From assembly GCA_020025825.1 (NCBI GenBank), contig JAHHRL010000010.1, forward strand, positions 1-64,000: a DNA stretch of 64,000 nucleotides. The letters are read 5' to 3'. Shown one piece after another: positions 61,253-64,000 of the stretch. The notes beneath the pieces were generated by a model. It saw nothing but the letters and a program-made list of their open reading frames with translations, searched no databases and was not told the DNA's origin. This DNA is from Faecalibacterium sp. GTDB taxonomy: Bacteria; Bacillota; Clostridia; Oscillospirales; Ruminococcaceae. Both the position numbers and the translations under genes were made by a program. Position 1 is the stretch's first letter, and each line of letters starts with the position of its first letter.

Positions 61253-61366
61253 AAAAATAGCTCCTTCAGGAGCTGCCCGAATCAGCAACGCAGTTGGCTG
61301 ACTACTTCGCGGCCCCTGAGGGGCTTTGTTCTCAGGTCTCATGCAAGCCACTAGCTTAGCTGGTGG
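61253..61366 (-). other. Block of four short hairpins
   Basis: Four consecutive stem-loops lie within 115 bases: agctcct/aggagct (61259-61274), cagcaac/gttggctg (61283-61300), gcccct/aggggc (61312-61324) and ccactagc/gctggtgg (61348-61366). On the minus strand the last stem is followed by attttta, a terminator shape. The block lies just after the decayed mcrC stop. It may be a 3' untranslated region, a structured small RNA or the end of a lost mobile element. Confidence 0.5.
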
Positions 61367-61376
61367 TCCTGACTAT

Positions 61377-61847
61377 CTATGGAATACCTCCTATAAATTG
61401 TTCGGCGATTGTGTTTAGTTGTGCTGCGATAAGAGAAAAATCGCAGTTTAAATCTAGTGCATGAGCGCAGATGTGATTTCAGCTCATGAAAGAAAAAGCA
61501 TCTTGGGGTTGGATGCTTTCATCTGTTTTCGCATAAAGAAGTAAGCCGGAACCTTATCACCAGTAGCGGCCTGATTTTTACGTAAGTAAAAATCTGATAC
61601 AGCTTGTGAGGATGAAGCGTAGCCAAGGATGCTGCATAGTATGAGTATGGTATTTTGCATCCAGAATTATCACACGATTGCCGGTGCACAGAACCAAATC
61701 GCTTTTCATTTGTGGAAGCGTGAAGCTATAACCATCATCCAATGCCCATAGGAGAAGAACTTTCTTTTCCTTGCAGCCAATCGTCACGCATGGGCAACGC
61801 CCCGTACCGAGTGAAAAAAGGTAATTAAAGGAGCTAAGGCCATTCAC
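61377..61847 (-). pseudogene. 3' remnant of an McrC-type restriction gene
   Basis: Reading the minus strand with frame changes gives the C-terminal part of McrC, the nuclease subunit of McrBC-type modification-dependent restriction systems. The first frame has LLWALDDGYSFTLPQMKSDL and VIILDAKYHTHTMQ, with the nuclease residues D and DAK. After a frameshift near 61630 it continues LHPHKLYQIFTYVKNQ. After another it reads LLYAKTDESIQPQDAFSFMS, an in-frame TGA, then ALDLNCDFSLIAAQLNTIAE and QFIGGIP before the stop at 61377. The N-terminal half and mcrB are absent, so it cannot function. Confidence 0.82.
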
Positions 61848-61868
61848 CAGTCAATGGGAATAGGATTG

Positions 61869-61904
61869 CATGTATCTTGTCACGTATAAAACGCAAGATA
61901 CATG
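61869..61904. repeat. Inverted repeat near the broken end of mcrC
   Basis: CATGTATCTTG (61869-61879) and CAAGATACATG (61894-61904) are perfect 11-base inverted arms around 14 bases. No run of T follows. It lies where recognisable mcrC sequence ends, so it may mark a deletion or insertion junction. Confidence 0.6.
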
Positions 61905-62083
61905 TTGAAACCCAAACAGCAATATGTTATCTTTTTTGCGGATGTATGCCATAAATCAGTTTTCATCTTCTGCAAATAAACGAGAGATTGCTACTGGCTG
62001 CCTGCAGAGGCTTACGTTATCATGGATGCACAAGGGCAAAACAAATTGATATATGCTGCTGGATATATAGGAGGAGTGTGCAA

Positions 62084-63328
62084 ATGAAAAAACAACGATG
62101 CGAAAACAGAAAACGAGGCCTTGTTTTTCCACTTGCCACCCTCGCCGCAGTATCAGCGGTTTGTATGGCGTTTTTTGATTATATCGGAATCAGCGGAAAT
62201 ATCGAATGCCTTCAGGGCGAATCCCAGATGTTTACTCCATGGGGAGTAATTGCTGTACCGCCGTGTTGGTTTCTTTGCGGCTGGCTGTCCGGGTCGCTTC
62301 TGGTTTTGTGCGGCTATGGGATATATCGGCTGAAAACCCAGCAAAAGCGGTATGGGATGCTGGTGCTTTGGCTTTTTCTTGCATTTTGGGTGAATGTGCT
62401 GTGCTATCCAGAGACAGATTTTTTGGGGTACATGACGCTAATTGTAGGCGGACTGTTTGCACTTGCTAATATTCCACCTGCGATTAGCAGCGCTGTCACC
62501 AAAGGACTTGTATCTCAGAATTTAGATATAAAAGATACGCAAGCGTTCGGCCAGCAGCAGCTGCGCCGAATGGAGTGGGTTTGCTTTTTTCCGATGAAAC
62601 GGGTTTTGGCTGCGTGTACATGGCTTGTTTGCCCGCTAATAGCAATTATGGGAATGCTCGCATTTCATCGTAAACCGGAAGCAGGTTTGCTGGGTGTTAT
62701 TTTGCTGCTTTTGACCGTGGCGGCTCTGACCGCCAGAAAAACGTGGCGTTATGTAACAACACCATGCCACTGTGTGCCGGTCTTAAACAAGGCGCTTTCT
62801 AAGCGGGACATCGAACAACTGCTTCAGGGAGAAATTTTTGAACTGTTTCCGTTTCAAGATGCGGATTTGCAAAAGTATATGCCGGTTTTGGTCAGTGAAA
62901 ACTGGATATTCGTTGAGGGATTGCTGATTTCCCGAAAGCTTCTGCTTAGGGGGACTGTGCTTAGGGATATTGTAACCAGCGGAGGCATTAACAGAAAGAC
63001 AAGCCGCCTTGTATTTACGTATTTGAATGGAATTCAGTTTCAAACTCGCAAGACCAATCTTTATTTGGATAGTGAGAGATATGGCGAAATGAAAAAAGCA
63101 CTGGTCCTGCTTTCCCAAGTTTCTGTTCCCTTGTCCTGTACGCAGGCATCCATTGTGGAAAAGTACAACGCCATTTTGCCCGAAATACAAGATTCAAAAG
63201 AAAAACTATGGTATCTGCTCACCCATGATATTTCGGATATTCGGCAGGATTACGAGGCTGCGTTTGCACCAAATCGTGAACCACATAAAAAGAAAAGAAG
63301 CCAAAAGGTTGCAGAAAGAAAAGGATAA
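62084..63328 (+). CDS. Unknown polytopic membrane protein
   Basis: A 414-residue protein I do not recognise. About six hydrophobic segments fill the first 230 residues (LVFPLATLAAVSAVCMAFF, WGVIAVPPCWFLCGWLSG, MLVLWLFLAFWVNVLCY, MTLIVGGLFALANIPPA, and a pair near VLAACTWLVCPLIAIMGML). The C-terminal 180 residues are soluble and end in a highly basic tail (REPHKKKRSQKVAERKG). ATG 62084 has a strong aggaggag site; an upstream in-frame codon at 61988 is not supported. No partner gene is near, and the neighbour upstream is the restriction remnant. Confidence 0.75.
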   Translation: MKKQRCENRKRGLVFPLATLAAVSAVCMAFFDYIGISGNIECLQGESQMFTPWGVIAVPPCWFLCGWLSGSLLVLCGYGIYRLKTQQKRYGMLVLWLFLAFWVNVLCYPETDFLGYMTLIVGGLFALANIPPAISSAVTKGLVSQNLDIKDTQAFGQQQLRRMEWVCFFPMKRVLAACTWLVCPLIAIMGMLAFHRKPEAGLLGVILLLLTVAALTARKTWRYVTTPCHCVPVLNKALSKRDIEQLLQGEIFELFPFQDADLQKYMPVLVSENWIFVEGLLISRKLLLRGTVLRDIVTSGGINRKTSRLVFTYLNGIQFQTRKTNLYLDSERYGEMKKALVLLSQVSVPLSCTQASIVEKYNAILPEIQDSKEKLWYLLTHDISDIRQDYEAAFAPNREPHKKKRSQKVAERKG

Positions 63329-63945
63329 ACGCACGAAAAAAGCAATTGGAATCTCTGTGCGTGCTGGAAAATAATTTGCTCGGCTTGTAAAACTGGTACA
63401 AGAAAAGGGAAATGAACGTCCGCTCTGGATTCTTCATGGTACAGGCAGGCCTCGTTTTTTTCATCTATGATGCACCTGCGTCACCAAGAACCGAGCTGTC
63501 CGCTGTGTGGAAAAGCTTTCTCAATTTCAGCCGCTCCGGAGATACATCTCATAAAAAGTTTTTTGAAAAATACGGTACAGACCCAAACGGGACTGTACCG
63601 TATTTTTTTGCTGAATGGGAGGTCTTGCAAGCGTTGGATGCAACTTTGCCCAGTTTCCAACGGTGCATTTTTCGTATGCGAGAGTGAATATAATATATCC
63701 ATGCTGAATTGAATTATTATACAATAATAAGCGCGTTTCCGTGACGGCAAAATCCTGAAAGTACCAGAAATTGATTCTTAAGGAATATCTGTGCTAGTTG
63801 TGAATTTATACGGAGTAAACTGTATAATATATAAATATAATACCTATACACAGCGATAATCGATTATATATACATAAAATATGCATATAGGAAATGAAAA
63901 ATAAAAAGGAGCAATTGTACAAATAGCTTAATTTGAAAAAGTTTA
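63329..63945 (+). other. Intergenic region, no certain gene
   Basis: Two overlapping frames cross a terminator-like hairpin at 63565-63608. One (63467-63712, 81 residues) contains a zinc-knuckle-like CPLCGKAF; neither has a good ribosome site. The rest is AT-rich with palindromes ATAATCGATTAT (63856-63867) and ATATGCATAT (63879-63888). Confidence 0.4.
63565..63608 (+). terminator. Terminator downstream of the membrane protein
   Basis: Stem aaaatacggtacag with ctgtaccgtatttt around a 13-base loop, followed by T residues. Confidence 0.85.
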
Positions 63946-63980
63946 TTGACAATGTATAAATATGCAATTATAATGCATAT
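63946..63980 (+). promoter_or_regulatory. Consensus promoter with palindrome, facing out of the window
   Basis: TTGACA (63946-63951), 17 bases, TATAAT (63969-63974). The inverted repeat ATATGCA (63960-63966) and TGCATAT (63974-63980) straddles the -10 box, as an operator would. The gene it serves is beyond the window. Confidence 0.85.
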
Positions 63981-64000
63981 AAATTCTTCGATGCAAAAAT

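Noticed and set aside
1..64000. CRISPR arrays, prophage genes or complete insertion sequences
   Set aside because: No regularly spaced direct repeats, phage structural genes or transposase frames were seen by eye; a computed repeat search was not possible.

Overview
The window reads as a chromosomal segment of an anaerobic gut-type member of the Clostridia (Bacillota). The clues are a SCIFF peptide with its radical-SAM maturase (a marker of Clostridia), an iron-dependent alcohol dehydrogenase with a Rex-like site at its promoter, a hydroxysteroid-dehydrogenase-like SDR, a TPP riboswitch on a thiamine-precursor transporter, extracellular flavin-reductase-type lipoproteins, strong Shine-Dalgarno sequences and near-consensus sigma-A promoters. 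The family cannot be fixed from this sequence alone. Coding is dense on both strands. No prophage, CRISPR array or intact insertion sequence was seen.

Layout. 1-1.6 kb: 3' end of one 5S rRNA, a decayed SdpR-like repressor translationally coupled to an intact SdpI-like protein, and a complete 5S rRNA with its own promoter. 1.6-6.1 kb: SWIM/SNF2 helicase and an HD-GNAT fusion. 6.1-9.1 kb: muropeptide-processing operon (NlpC/P60, M19 dipeptidase, class-A-type serine hydrolase). 9.2-13.6 kb: metallo-hydrolase, an unknown protein, an AIM24-like protein and a MATE pump. 13.7-16.7 kb: SCIFF precursor, maturase and a PLP decarboxylase in one direction. 17-20.7 kb: Fe-ADH, tRNA-Asn, KtrBA potassium uptake. 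20.9-27.7 kb: transpeptidase, RluA, RadC, nicotinate phosphoribosyltransferase, and an FAD protein behind a strongly structured, unrecognised mRNA leader.

28.2-32.4 kb: a 1392-residue PAS-GGDEF-EAL-PAS/GAF-GGDEF protein. 32.6-37.6 kb: uvrBA. 37.8-40.8 kb: TPP riboswitch and a four-gene thiamine-precursor ABC operon. 41-42.9 kb: flavin reductase lipoprotein. 43.2-46.8 kb: unknown membrane protein, a Bcp/YaaA peroxide pair and an AEC transporter. 47-52.4 kb: OB-fold lipoprotein and a complete sugar-type ABC importer. 52.6-52.8 kb: a tiny two-peptide transcription unit ending in a terminator. 52.8-55.9 kb: lipoprotein/XRE/membrane-protein operon with an operator-like inverted repeat, and the SDR. 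56.4-61.1 kb: tRNA-Pro, ECF sigma/anti-sigma pair, asparagine synthetase. 61.2-62 kb: a decayed McrC-type restriction gene and a block of hairpins, followed by an unknown membrane protein and an outward-facing promoter at the window edge.

Most of the window is ordinary housekeeping. The stretches I consider least explained are the leader at 27.7-27.8 kb, the mini-operon at 52.65-52.81 kb, the SCIFF-decarboxylase coupling at 13.7-16.7 kb and the restriction-system graveyard at 61.2-61.9 kb.
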